DNA of 37,119 nucleotides from SFDP01 sp051653625 (lineage in GTDB: Bacteria > Bacillota > Clostridia > Lachnospirales > Lachnospiraceae): positions 1-37,119 of the forward strand of contig JBOFWM010000075.1 in the NCBI GenBank assembly GCA_051653625.1. Reading direction: 5' to 3'. Both the position numbers and the translations under genes were made by a program. Positions 1 to 5,862 of the stretch are shown here, one piece after another. A model generated the notes under the pieces. That model was not told the origin of the DNA, made no database searches, and saw only the letters and a list, made by a program, of their open reading frames with translations. Numbering within the stretch: the stretch's first letter is position 1; every line of letters begins with the position of its first letter.

Positions 1-363
1 ACTATTGTAAACGAGGAACTTATATCTTTCAAGGAGTTAGAGAAAAAAATTTATTGTTATGTTTGTGAATTAGCTAGAGAAATAACTCAACAGATGTTAG
101 AGCGTTATGATAAAGAGTTGTCAGAGTCTCGAGATAAAGTCTTTATCAATGACATTATCTTCTATGATTTGTATAACAAAGGTAAACTTGATTTGCTTAT
201 CTGTAAATCTAAAAGCGATTTGGATAGATATGAAAATACTATCGATAGTATTTTCATATCTAATTTAAAAAGTGGTATTCTTGCTTATTGTGTTAGAGAT
301 GGTATTCTAATTAGAAATGTTAATATTATTTCCCTGTCGCAGCTTGAAAAATATCCGTACTAG
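1..363 (+). pseudogene. ISLre2-family transposase N-terminal fragment fused to an unrelated tail
   Basis: The frame is open from base 1. Codons 1-46 (to about nt 138) read like the N-terminus of ISLre2-family (UPF0236) transposases: SFKELEKKIY, then YVCELAREIT, then LERYDKELSESRDK. Intact ISLre2 transposases continue for several hundred more residues. Here, straight after SRDK, the frame passes into about 74 unrelated residues (VFINDIIFYDLYNKGKLD onward) and ends at TAG 361-363. The true start lies just upstream of the window. The ATG at 94 is an internal Met of the transposase part, not a natural start. I do not recognise the tail; it could be the 3' end of another gene joined in frame by a deletion or by IS decay. 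The transposase assignment rests on remembered family sequence. Confidence 0.6.
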
Positions 364-402
364 TTAACCTACAAATGAATACAAAATTGATAATCAGGTT
401 AA
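364..402. repeat. Inverted repeat TTAACCT/AGGTTAA at the Fic-module promoter
   Basis: TTAACCT (364-370) and its exact reverse complement AGGTTAA (396-402) are 25 nt apart. The second arm lies between the -35 and -10 elements of the promoter at 387-415. That placement suits an operator for an autoregulated toxin-antitoxin-type module. Binding is inferred. Confidence 0.4.
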
Positions 403-415
403 TATATGATATAAT
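387..415 (+). promoter_or_regulatory. Sigma-A-type promoter of the Fic module
   Basis: TTGATA (387-392), a 17-nt spacer and a perfect TATAAT (410-415) lie just ahead of the gene starting at 445, which has its own GAGGTGAT ribosome site. Confidence 0.7.
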
Positions 416-444
416 AATTAGATTAAATAGTGAGGTGATAAGGA

Positions 445-969
445 ATGTCAGCTATAATTATAAATGAATACCAAGAGCTTTTACTAAAGAAAAAGGAAAT
501 AGAACAAATACTTCCTTCTCTTCCAGAGGGATATATTTCTACGAAAATCATTAAAGAAAAAAAATATTATTATCTACAAAATAGAGTAGATAGAAAAATA
601 ACGAGCAAGTATCTAAGAGAAAATGAAGTTGATATTATAAAAAAACAAGTAGAATGCTGCAAAAAATATAAGGCTGAGCTTCCTAAGATTGAAACACGCC
701 TAAAAGAGCTGGAACAGGCAGCTAAACTGATTGATAAAAGTATTGCCAGACACCTTATCCTGCTTAAATTATCTTGTGGTATGGATTCGCTAAGTAGTGT
801 GCAAAAAGAACGTAGTGCATCTTTTGCCAATGCACTAAATGCCATTGAGGGTGTATATGCTAGTGAAACTACAGAGCGAAATATTGCTAAATGGAAGATT
901 GGCGATGAATCCTTCATTTCTATATTTCAATCCACATTAAATATGTACGGCTTTACAGCGGAGGTGTAA
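445..969 (+). CDS. Probable Fic antitoxin, two-domain VbhA-like protein
   Basis: This 174-aa soluble protein is encoded directly ahead of the Fic gene, one nucleotide apart, so the two are probably co-translated. Residues 25-60 (LPEGYISTKIIKEKKYYYLQ, then a basic stretch with SKYL) resemble a small domain seen in mobile-element proteins that I suspect binds nucleic acid. Residues 60-100 are a charged helical or coiled-coil stretch. The C-terminal 50 residues resemble the VbhA-type antitoxin: an NALNAIEG helix (129-136), then a short segment with KIGDESF. VbhA-class inhibitors carry (S/T)xxxE(G/N), whose Glu blocks the ATP pocket of Fic. Here the Glu-Gly pair is present (E135, G136) but the Ser/Thr four residues earlier is Leu131. 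The antitoxin role is inferred from that motif and from gene order; the N-terminal role is a guess. Confidence 0.6.
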   Translation: MSAIIINEYQELLLKKKEIEQILPSLPEGYISTKIIKEKKYYYLQNRVDRKITSKYLRENEVDIIKKQVECCKKYKAELPKIETRLKELEQAAKLIDKSIARHLILLKLSCGMDSLSSVQKERSASFANALNAIEGVYASETTERNIAKWKIGDESFISIFQSTLNMYGFTAEV

Positions 970-970
970 G

Positions 971-1687
971 ATGAGGGATCCTTATTTATATGATGATGTA
1001 GATATATTAAAAAATCTTGCCAATATCAAAGACCATGATTTATTAAGTAGAGCCGAGGCTGATATAACGAACTTATCTATGCTTGCTATCTACAACCAAT
1101 CTTATTTGGTTTTTGATACGAAAACATTGCAAGATATTCACTCCAGCATATTCGGACAAATATACGATTGGGCTGGTGAGTTCCGTACAATTCAAATTGC
1201 TAAATATGAAGATGTACTAGGAGGAGATACGGTTAGATATACTTTCCCTAAACAAATCAAGAAAGAACTTAATGCTGTAATGAAGGAAGTAAAGAAACTG
1301 AAAAAGATAGACAGTAATGATAAGGATATTGTGTTTCGCTTAGAGAGAATTATAGCAACAATATGGCAGATACACCCCTTTAGAGAGGGCAATACTAGAA
1401 CTTGTATTGTATTTGCTATATTACTAGCAAAAAATCTTGGATTTGAAGTCAACCATAAGCTCTTTAAAACCCATTCGGCTTATGTGAGAAATGCCTTGGT
1501 ATGGGCATCGCAAGGAATTTACTCGAAACACGAATATCTTGAACGAATTTTTGCCGATGCAATATTAGGAGATGCCCTTAATAATGAAGAGGTAGCTCTT
1601 GCTGATACAAATAAGTATCAAAGTATTGGCGAATATAAGGTTAAAGATTATGTTGAGCGTCCACATGAGTATGTGAAAGAGAAGTAA
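971..1687 (+). CDS. Fic/DOC family AMP-transferase (putative toxin)
   Basis: A 238-aa Fic-domain protein. The catalytic loop HPFREGNTRT (residues 135-144) has the catalytic His135, the Mg-binding Glu139 and the phosphate-binding Gly-Asn-x-Arg. The canonical second Gly of HPFxxGNGR is Thr, as in many Firmicute Fic proteins. Upstream features typical of the fold are visible: LQDIHSSIFGQIYDWAGEFR (residues 53-72, the helix leading to the flap) and the flap itself (VRYTFPKQI). Fic proteins of this kind transfer AMP from ATP to a hydroxyl on a target; the target is unknown here. No inhibitory (S/T)xxxE(G/N) helix is visible within it, which fits class I, where the inhibitor is a separate protein, supplied here by the upstream gene. 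RBS GGAGGTG precedes the ATG. Confidence 0.85.
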   Translation: MRDPYLYDDVDILKNLANIKDHDLLSRAEADITNLSMLAIYNQSYLVFDTKTLQDIHSSIFGQIYDWAGEFRTIQIAKYEDVLGGDTVRYTFPKQIKKELNAVMKEVKKLKKIDSNDKDIVFRLERIIATIWQIHPFREGNTRTCIVFAILLAKNLGFEVNHKLFKTHSAYVRNALVWASQGIYSKHEYLERIFADAILGDALNNEEVALADTNKYQSIGEYKVKDYVERPHEYVKEK

Positions 1688-1714
1688 ATATTTCAAAAAT
1701 CGGGGTGATAATTA

Positions 1715-1840
1715 ATGAAACAAATTAGTTTATCTGAAGACATAACTGATAAACACAAAGCCTATTTTAAAGATAAAATTATATATAATTTAAAGAACAA
1801 CTCATCAGTTGATTTTTCTGAATTAGACTTAATAAAGTGA
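1715..1840 (+). CDS. Small 41-aa protein, coupled to the decayed nuclease gene
   Basis: ATG 1715 follows a GGGGTGAT ribosome site, and the frame reads MKQISLSEDITDKHKAYF onward to TGA 1838-1840. The product is acidic and helical with no membrane segment, and I do not recognise it. Its stop overlaps the GTG start of the next frame (GTGA, 1837-1840), a typical translational-coupling arrangement. If the next gene was a nuclease, this could have been a small partner, but that is speculation. Confidence 0.45.
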   Translation: MKQISLSEDITDKHKAYFKDKIIYNLKNNSSVDFSELDLIK

Positions 1841-2396
1841 ATATGGTTTTAAAAAGAAAAATCACTTCTAAAGAAGATGTTGAAAATTTAAATACAAGGT
1901 TTATTGACTTTTGTATTGAAAAAGAAGAAATTTTATCTATAGGAACTCCTGATAAGTTGAGAGAGTTTATTTGTGAAGTTAAGGCGAAGTATAATGATAT
2001 TTTATTATTAATAGAGAATAGCGATAAAATTTATAAAAATACTCATGCAACGTCTAGGTATAGTGAAAAACTTTTAGACATATTCGGTTATGATAAATTT
2101 ACATCATTTAATATAACTGAAAAATTATAGAGCTTGCAAAAAATGGTGATGAAAGAAAATGTGGAAAAGACTTTTATGTAAATGTTCGTGAAATACTGAT
2201 AAATAAATTAGTTATTAGCAAATGAAATATACTAGATGATTTAACAAAAGTTAATATTAAGAAAATATTAAAAGAGCACTTGCCTTATATAACAATAAAT
2301 AATTTCGATGATTTTGTAGAGTTGTTTAGTTGGAATGCTTATGCTTTTGCTTTAATGAGTGGTATTAGAGTATGTCCATATTGTAACAGGGATGTG
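1837..2396 (+). pseudogene. Truncated and frameshifted CPYCNR-motif (HNH-like) nuclease gene
   Basis: The frame opens at GTG 1837 and is closed after 97 codons by TAG 2128-2130. A shift near 2120 restores the reading: KIIELAKNGDERKCGKDFYV, an in-frame TGA (2223-2225), then NILDDLTKVNIKKILKEHLP. It finally reaches WNAYAFALMSGIRVCPYCNR (to 2390). CPYCNR preceded by a helical domain is typical of the first zinc/HNH knuckle of a class of defence-associated HNH-like endonucleases; the catalytic half should follow. Here the text changes abruptly at about 2391-2396 into the 3' end of an unrelated gene, so the catalytic part is gone. One frameshift, one nonsense codon and a 3' deletion make it dead. 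The family call is by motif only. Confidence 0.55.
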
Positions 2397-2423
2397 GCAC
2401 GGATGATATAGAAATCGTGCAAG

Positions 2424-2585
2424 ATGAGAAATAAAGAGTATCACATTAATTTAACCGATATGGAATACCACCATATTATTCAATCTCTTATCAATATGAA
2501 GAATGAGCTGATAGAGCAAGGCAGATATACCGATGCAGTTGATGATGTTCTGTGTAAATTTGTATCAGCTAAGAAAAGAAAGTAG
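2424..2585 (+). CDS. Small conjugative-element-type protein (53 aa)
   Basis: The ATG at 2424 opens a 53-codon frame (MRNKEYHINLTDMEYHHIIQ ... GRYTDAVDDVLCKF) ending at TAG 2583-2585. Short proteins of this style (a strand, then a helix with L-x-x-x-x-Y-x-x-I-I-x-x-L, then QGRYTDAVD) are familiar from Lachnospiraceae conjugative elements, but no function is known to me. Its start overlaps the end of a preceding residual frame (GTDDIEIVQDEK, stop about 2432-2434) that comes in at the deletion junction. That frame is probably the tail of the gene that originally preceded this one. It is likely a leftover of an integrated element, possibly still expressed. Confidence 0.5.
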   Translation: MRNKEYHINLTDMEYHHIIQSLINMKNELIEQGRYTDAVDDVLCKFVSAKKRK

Positions 2586-2612
2586 CAATACAGTACATTT
2601 AGGAAATAGAAA

Positions 2613-2640
2613 AGACCACTTACTTAATTGTAGGTGGTCT
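2613..2640. terminator. Bidirectional hairpin terminator
   Basis: An 11-bp stem (AGACCACTTAC with GTAGGTGGTCT, one G-T pair) with loop TTAATT sits between convergent genes. An A-rich run lies on the left and GATTTT on the right, so it could serve both strands. Confidence 0.7.
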
Positions 2641-2649
2641 GATTTTCAT

Positions 2650-3168
2650 CTATGACTTATTAGACATTTTATGAAGAAGATTCATTTTAAATGCTCTGAT
2701 TTTAGCTGCATATCGACTTGTCGTAATTAGCCCAACTATCATCATACCGAATGAAATTCCCAAACATAATCCGCCTATAATTCCATTTGCATAGGTATCA
2801 ACTGTATCAGTAAATAACATTACAAGGTAAATGATGAAAGATATAGTTCCTGCAATAAATAATAAGTGCATTCTCTTTGTTAGCTTACTTTTTTCTTCAT
2901 TACTGTAATCAGCAACTTTCAAAACAGTTTCTTCTAATTCTTTATTCATTTTTTTACTTTTCCTTTCCCCATCAAGTATTTCTCGCAAATCAACATCGTA
3001 GTATATAGAAATCTCTATCAAAATATCTAAATCGGGCATATTTCTTCCCGTTTCCCAGCGAGATACTGTTCGATTTGATACGTTCAATATTTCTGAAAAT
3101 TGTTCTTGACTAAGTCCTTGTTACCTACGAAGTTCTTTCAAGAAAAGTCCTATTTTTTTTTGGTCCAT
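2650..3168 (-). pseudogene. XRE-family regulator with membrane tail, nonsense codon at position 16
   Basis: Read on the minus strand from ATG 3168-3166, the gene gives MDQKKIGLFLKELRR, then TAA (3123-3121), then QGLSQEQFSEIL and an otherwise perfect HTH (VSNRTVSRWETGRNMPDLD). After the HTH come an acidic linker and two or three membrane helices near the C-terminus (IAGTISFIIYLVMLF and GLCLGISFGMMIVGLI). Removing the stop leaves one continuous frame. The family norm at the stop position is Glu or Gln, so a single GAA-to-TAA or CAA-to-TAA change explains it. The 145-codon remnant could be entered only from a TTG (3087-3085) without a visible ribosome site. These proteins are usually repressors tied to an envelope signal. 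Either the gene is recently dead or there is a sequencing error. Confidence 0.75.
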
Positions 3169-3297
3169 TAGTTACGCCTCTTTTCAAAAAAGAATATCTC
3201 GAATACGGTGTATATAACACGACACAAAGCGAGAAATGAAGTGTTTTTTCGTATTAGACATATCGTGTCTATGCTAAAACAGTTATTATTGGTGTTT

Positions 3298-3326
3298 ATT
3301 ATATCATATAAAATATAGAGTGTAAG
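3298..3326 (-). promoter_or_regulatory. Candidate promoter of the XRE pseudogene
   Basis: On the minus strand there is CTTACA (3326-3321), a 17-nt spacer and TATAAT (3303-3298). The leader to the ATG is about 125 nt. In it the short palindrome AGACA-TATCG-TGTCT and a GTGT...ACAC repeat could be operator sites. Confidence 0.45.
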
Positions 3327-3329
3327 CGC

Positions 3330-3377
3330 TTAATTTCGGGGTGGTGAATGGGATTAATTTCGGGGTGGTGAATGGGA
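3330..3377 (+). repeat. Two perfect tandem copies of a 24-bp unit (IS21-type end)
   Basis: The unit begins TTAATTTCGGGG and ends TGGTGAATGGGA. It occurs at 3330-3353 and again at 3354-3377 with no mismatch. Multiple short internal repeats at the termini are a feature of IS21-family elements, and an IS21-type transposase start lies nearby (3489-3554, minus). I therefore read this as an IS terminus left behind after loss of the element body. Confidence 0.55.
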
Positions 3378-3378
3378 T

Positions 3379-3492
3379 AAGCTGGGTAGACCTGTTGCAA
3401 TTAATTATAAGAAATTCTGTAAAGAATATAATCGGGTAGTAAGAGGTGAGATTAAACCTTTTGAATTAAAGAAAGAATTGAGTATGACATAA
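3379..3492 (+). pseudogene. C-terminal tail of a serine recombinase (resolvase)
   Basis: The open frame (KLGRPVAINYKKFCKEYNRV, then RGEIKPFELKKELSMT, TAA at 3490) matches the C-terminal HTH tail of resolvase/invertase proteins: GRP hinge, aromatic helix, E-I-x-x-x-x-x-K-x-L, then the expected recognition helix. It stops where that helix should start. It has no start codon and begins right at the 24-bp repeat, so it is only a fragment. Confidence 0.55.
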
Positions 3493-3554
3493 TTAGGCTT
3501 AATACCTAAGTTATTCATAAGTGCTAGTTCTCCTCTTAAGTTGCTATTTTTCAT
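3489..3554 (-). pseudogene. N-terminal fragment of an IS21-family transposase (istA-like)
   Basis: On the minus strand a good AGGAGGTG ribosome site precedes ATG 3554-3552, followed by MKNSNLRGELALMNNLGIKP and NY. This resembles the start of clostridial IS21-type IstA proteins, whose next residues form the HTH. After Asn-Tyr the frame runs into the antisense of the resolvase tail, which marks the break point at about 3489-3492. The longer frame at 3405-3626 has no value as a gene. Confidence 0.5.
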
Positions 3555-3590
3555 CTGATACACCTCCTGAGATAGTGTACCAATATGTCT

Positions 3591-3643
3591 AAAAATACAA
3601 AATAAGAATGTAAGTATAACATACATTTTTATTTTGTATTTTT
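3591..3643. repeat. Long hairpin: 22-bp inverted repeat, 9-nt loop
   Basis: The left arm (3591-3612, starts AAAAATACAAAATAAG) pairs with 3622-3643 (ends TTATTTTGTATTTTT). There is one non-Watson-Crick position (G3606 opposite T3628, a G-U pair in plus-strand RNA). It lies upstream of the istA-like start. It could be a T-tailed terminator for plus-strand readthrough or part of the IS end. Confidence 0.55.
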
Positions 3644-3796
3644 CCTACATTCTTATAATAAACTTTGCATCTGTTACAGTGTTAAGCATAACAGCCATAT
3701 AATTGCATGTGTTGCTTGTTACACTCTCATTATCAAGAAAAAAGTATTGAACAACACGAATGCTAAACATCGTCATAATTTTATAAAGACATTTAG

Positions 3797-3847
3797 TCGT
3801 GGCGGATGCCATAATTCTCTAAATTTTGAATTATTCTCTCTCCACGA
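3797..3847. other. Nested inverted repeats in the 3.56-4.00 kb gene-free stretch
   Basis: The outer arms are TCGTGG (3797-3802) and CCACGA (3842-3847). The inner arms are ATAATTC (3811-3817) and GAATTAT (3828-3834) with a 10-nt loop. This would fold into a bulged hairpin about 150 nt upstream of the GntR gene, ahead of the promoter at 3927. The rest of 3644-3920 shows nothing I can name beyond a short CTGTTA...TAACAG repeat near 3671-3695. Confidence 0.35.
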
Positions 3848-3926
3848 TTAACGATTTATGCGAGGTGTATTTGTATCATACCAATAAAAAAATTGGCATT
3901 TTAAAAAATTATTTACTATATAACGC

Positions 3927-3956
3927 TTGACAAACTGACCTTTATTGTATTACACT
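3927..3956 (+). promoter_or_regulatory. Promoter of the GntR-ABC operon
   Basis: A consensus TTGACA (3927-3932), an 18-nt spacer and TACACT (3951-3956) lie immediately upstream of a palindrome. Confidence 0.65.
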
Positions 3957-3961
3957 GTACT

Positions 3962-3976
3962 TGTTATCATATAACA
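3962..3976. promoter_or_regulatory. Candidate GntR operator, perfect 15-nt palindrome
   Basis: TGTTAT-CAT-ATAACA begins 6 nt after the -10 element, so it covers the expected start of transcription and the initial transcribed bases. YtrA-type GntR repressors usually bind such palindromes at their own operon promoter, so this is the likely autoregulatory site. Confidence 0.6.
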
Positions 3977-4001
3977 GTTAAATACGCAAAGGCGGTAATA
4001 C

Positions 4002-4376
4002 ATGGAAATCATAGTTAGTAACAAGTCAAGTAAACCCTTATATGAGCAAGTAGCTTCGCAGATTAAACATTCTATTATGACTGGTGAATTAAATACAGGA
4101 GAAGTCATTCCGTCCGTTAGATCACTTGCAAAATCGTTGCAAATAAGTGTGCTAACTGTTCAAAAAGCATACACAATTTTACAACAGGAAGGCTTTATTG
4201 AAACAACAGCAGGCAAAGGCTGTTATGTGTCTGTGCAAAATCAAGATTTTTATCTTGAAGAACAGCAAAAAAAGATAGAAGAAAAATTTACAGAAGCAAT
4301 ACAAATTGCAAGAGAGAGCGGAATAAATCTCGAAAAGCTTTCAGAATTATTAGCGCTTTTATATCAGGAGGACTAG
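4002..4376 (+). CDS. GntR-family (YtrA subfamily) transcriptional regulator
   Basis: At 124 aa it is the usual short YtrA-type length: a winged HTH and a brief dimerisation tail, with no ligand-binding effector domain. Residues 9-75 hold the GntR fold: PLYEQVASQIKHSIMTGEL, PSVRSLAKSLQISVLTVQKA (recognition helix) and the wing IETTAGKGCYVS. The tail (80-124) is a charged helix (EEQQKKIEEKFTEAI). It is the first gene of an operon with an ABC ATPase and a permease, the standard arrangement for YtrA regulators that respond to envelope stress or cell-wall antibiotics. The inducer here is unknown. RBS AAAGGCGG. Confidence 0.9.
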   Translation: MEIIVSNKSSKPLYEQVASQIKHSIMTGELNTGEVIPSVRSLAKSLQISVLTVQKAYTILQQEGFIETTAGKGCYVSVQNQDFYLEEQQKKIEEKFTEAIQIARESGINLEKLSELLALLYQED

Positions 4377-4377
4377 A

Positions 4378-5238
4378 ATGAATAGCAATATTTTGTCCGT
4401 AAGAGGACTAACAAAAAGATACCAAGACTTTACGCTTAATAATGTTTCGTTTTCTGTACCTTATGGTTCAATCGTTGGATTGATTGGAGAAAATGGGGCG
4501 GGTAAAAGCACCATAATTAAAATGATTACAAATGTCATAAAAAGTGACAGTGGCAATGTGGCAATGTTCAAAAATGAGGGCGTTGTGCCAGTAGAGGAAA
4601 AAAGTAAACTTGCCGTAGTTTTTGATGGGAGCAACTTTCCTGATGTTTTAAATGTGCAAACACTGAACAATGTTCTTAAAAACATTTATCCAAATTGGAA
4701 CGAGGAAAAGTATTTTTCTATGATTTCCAAATTGGATTTACCTAAAGGTAAGAAAATCAAAGACTTTTCAAAGGGTATGAAAATGAAATTATCAATCATT
4801 GTAGCATTTTCGCATAATGCTAACTTGATGATTTTAGATGAAGCAACAAGCGGACTTGACCCTGTTGTGCGTGATGATATTCTAGATATGCTACTTGACT
4901 TTGTACAAGATGAAACCAATTCTGTCCTTATGTCTTCTCACATAACAGGTGACTTGGAAAAAATTGCCGATTATATTATTTTCATTCATAAAGGCAAATT
5001 GCTTTTTAACCTGCCAAAAGATGAACTTATGTATAGTTATGGAATATTAAAATGCGGCGAGGAAGAATTTCATAAACTGGACAAAGAAGATATTGTTGCA
5101 TACCGAAAGCAAGATTATTCTTTTGATGTTTTGATATCTGATAGGCAGGGTCTTACTAAAAAATATCCTAAAGCCAATATTGAAACAGCTACGATTGATG
5201 AAATTATGGTGCTTTACATTAAGGGGGAAAGAAAATGA
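4378..5238 (+). CDS. ABC transporter ATP-binding protein
   Basis: This 286-aa single nucleotide-binding domain energises the membrane protein encoded next. Visible motifs are Walker A GENGAGKST (about residues 39-47), signature FSKGMKMKLS (a K-G-M variant of LSGGQ typical of the YtrB/EcsA-like group), Walker B LMILDEATSGLDP and switch His in MSSHITGD. The last 70 residues form a family-typical C-terminal domain. The start at ATG 4378 is set by AGGAGG just inside the preceding stop. It overlaps the permease gene by 4 nt (ATGA). Confidence 0.92.
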   Translation: MNSNILSVRGLTKRYQDFTLNNVSFSVPYGSIVGLIGENGAGKSTIIKMITNVIKSDSGNVAMFKNEGVVPVEEKSKLAVVFDGSNFPDVLNVQTLNNVLKNIYPNWNEEKYFSMISKLDLPKGKKIKDFSKGMKMKLSIIVAFSHNANLMILDEATSGLDPVVRDDILDMLLDFVQDETNSVLMSSHITGDLEKIADYIIFIHKGKLLFNLPKDELMYSYGILKCGEEEFHKLDKEDIVAYRKQDYSFDVLISDRQGLTKKYPKANIETATIDEIMVLYIKGERK

Positions 5239-5849
5239 AAGGTTTATTGTTAAAAGATTTTTATGTTATAAAAGATGCCATGTTAATCCAACTTATTATG
5301 TTATCTGTAATTGGCGTAGGAATGTCTTTTATTATAGCACCGTCAGTGTTCATTGTTATGTCAGCTGTTGTATTTAGTTTATTTTCAAGTACAATAATAA
5401 TTCATGACAAAACGAGTAAGTGGGATATGTTCGCTACTACTCTCCCAATACCCAATACACAAGTTATACGAAGCAACTATATAGTTAGTACGCTGTTGAT
5501 TGCTTTAGGGCTTCTGCTTGGGGTTTTGGTTGCAACTGTTTTAGGAGAATTTAACTTTGAAAGAATATTTCAACATATACTAATAGGCGCAGCAATGAGC
5601 TTATCATCTTTAAGTGTTAGCATACCTCTCTCGATATTGTTTGACGATAAAAAACAAGTGATTGCTATAGTTCTTTCGTTTGTTATTCCAGTCATAGTAT
5701 TTGCTGTTGCAATATTTGCAACTTCAGAATTTACTGGTTTACAAGAAAATATGACATCACTCCTTTACATGGTATTCGGTATTGGGTTAATTATGTTTAT
5801 CACATCTTGGGTTATTGCTCCAAAACTTCTTAGCAATAGAAAGTTATAG
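5235..5849 (+). CDS. ABC-2 type permease (YtrC/D-like)
   Basis: A 204-aa membrane protein with about six hydrophobic segments (for example IQLIMLSVIGVGMSFIIA, VIVFAVAIFAT and MVFGIGLIMFITSWVIA) and little extracellular loop. Its length and the KTSKWDMFATTLPI motif after helix 2 are typical of the ABC2_membrane_5 family paired with YtrA regulators. It probably dimerises with two copies of the upstream ATPase as an exporter or antibiotic-sensing pump. The start overlaps the ATPase stop. Confidence 0.85.
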   Translation: MKGLLLKDFYVIKDAMLIQLIMLSVIGVGMSFIIAPSVFIVMSAVVFSLFSSTIIIHDKTSKWDMFATTLPIPNTQVIRSNYIVSTLLIALGLLLGVLVATVLGEFNFERIFQHILIGAAMSLSSLSVSIPLSILFDDKKQVIAIVLSFVIPVIVFAVAIFATSEFTGLQENMTSLLYMVFGIGLIMFITSWVIAPKLLSNRKL

Positions 5850-5862
5850 ATGGGAGAAAATT

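Noticed and set aside
570..917. 115-aa minus-strand open frame opposite the antitoxin gene
   Set aside because: Antisense shadow of a well-supported gene; no ribosome site or recognisable domain.
3405..3626. 73-aa minus-strand frame taken as a gene
   Set aside because: Only residues 25-46 are meaningful (istA-like start); the rest is hairpin sequence before and antisense resolvase after.
3660..3920. Possible small RNA or CRISPR-like repeats in the AT-rich gap
   Set aside because: Short repeats are irregular and not periodic; only the nested inverted repeat is worth listing.
5815..5862. Longer start for the lipoprotein
   Set aside because: It overlaps the permease end and would bury the lipoprotein signal; ATG 5863 has a proper ribosome site.
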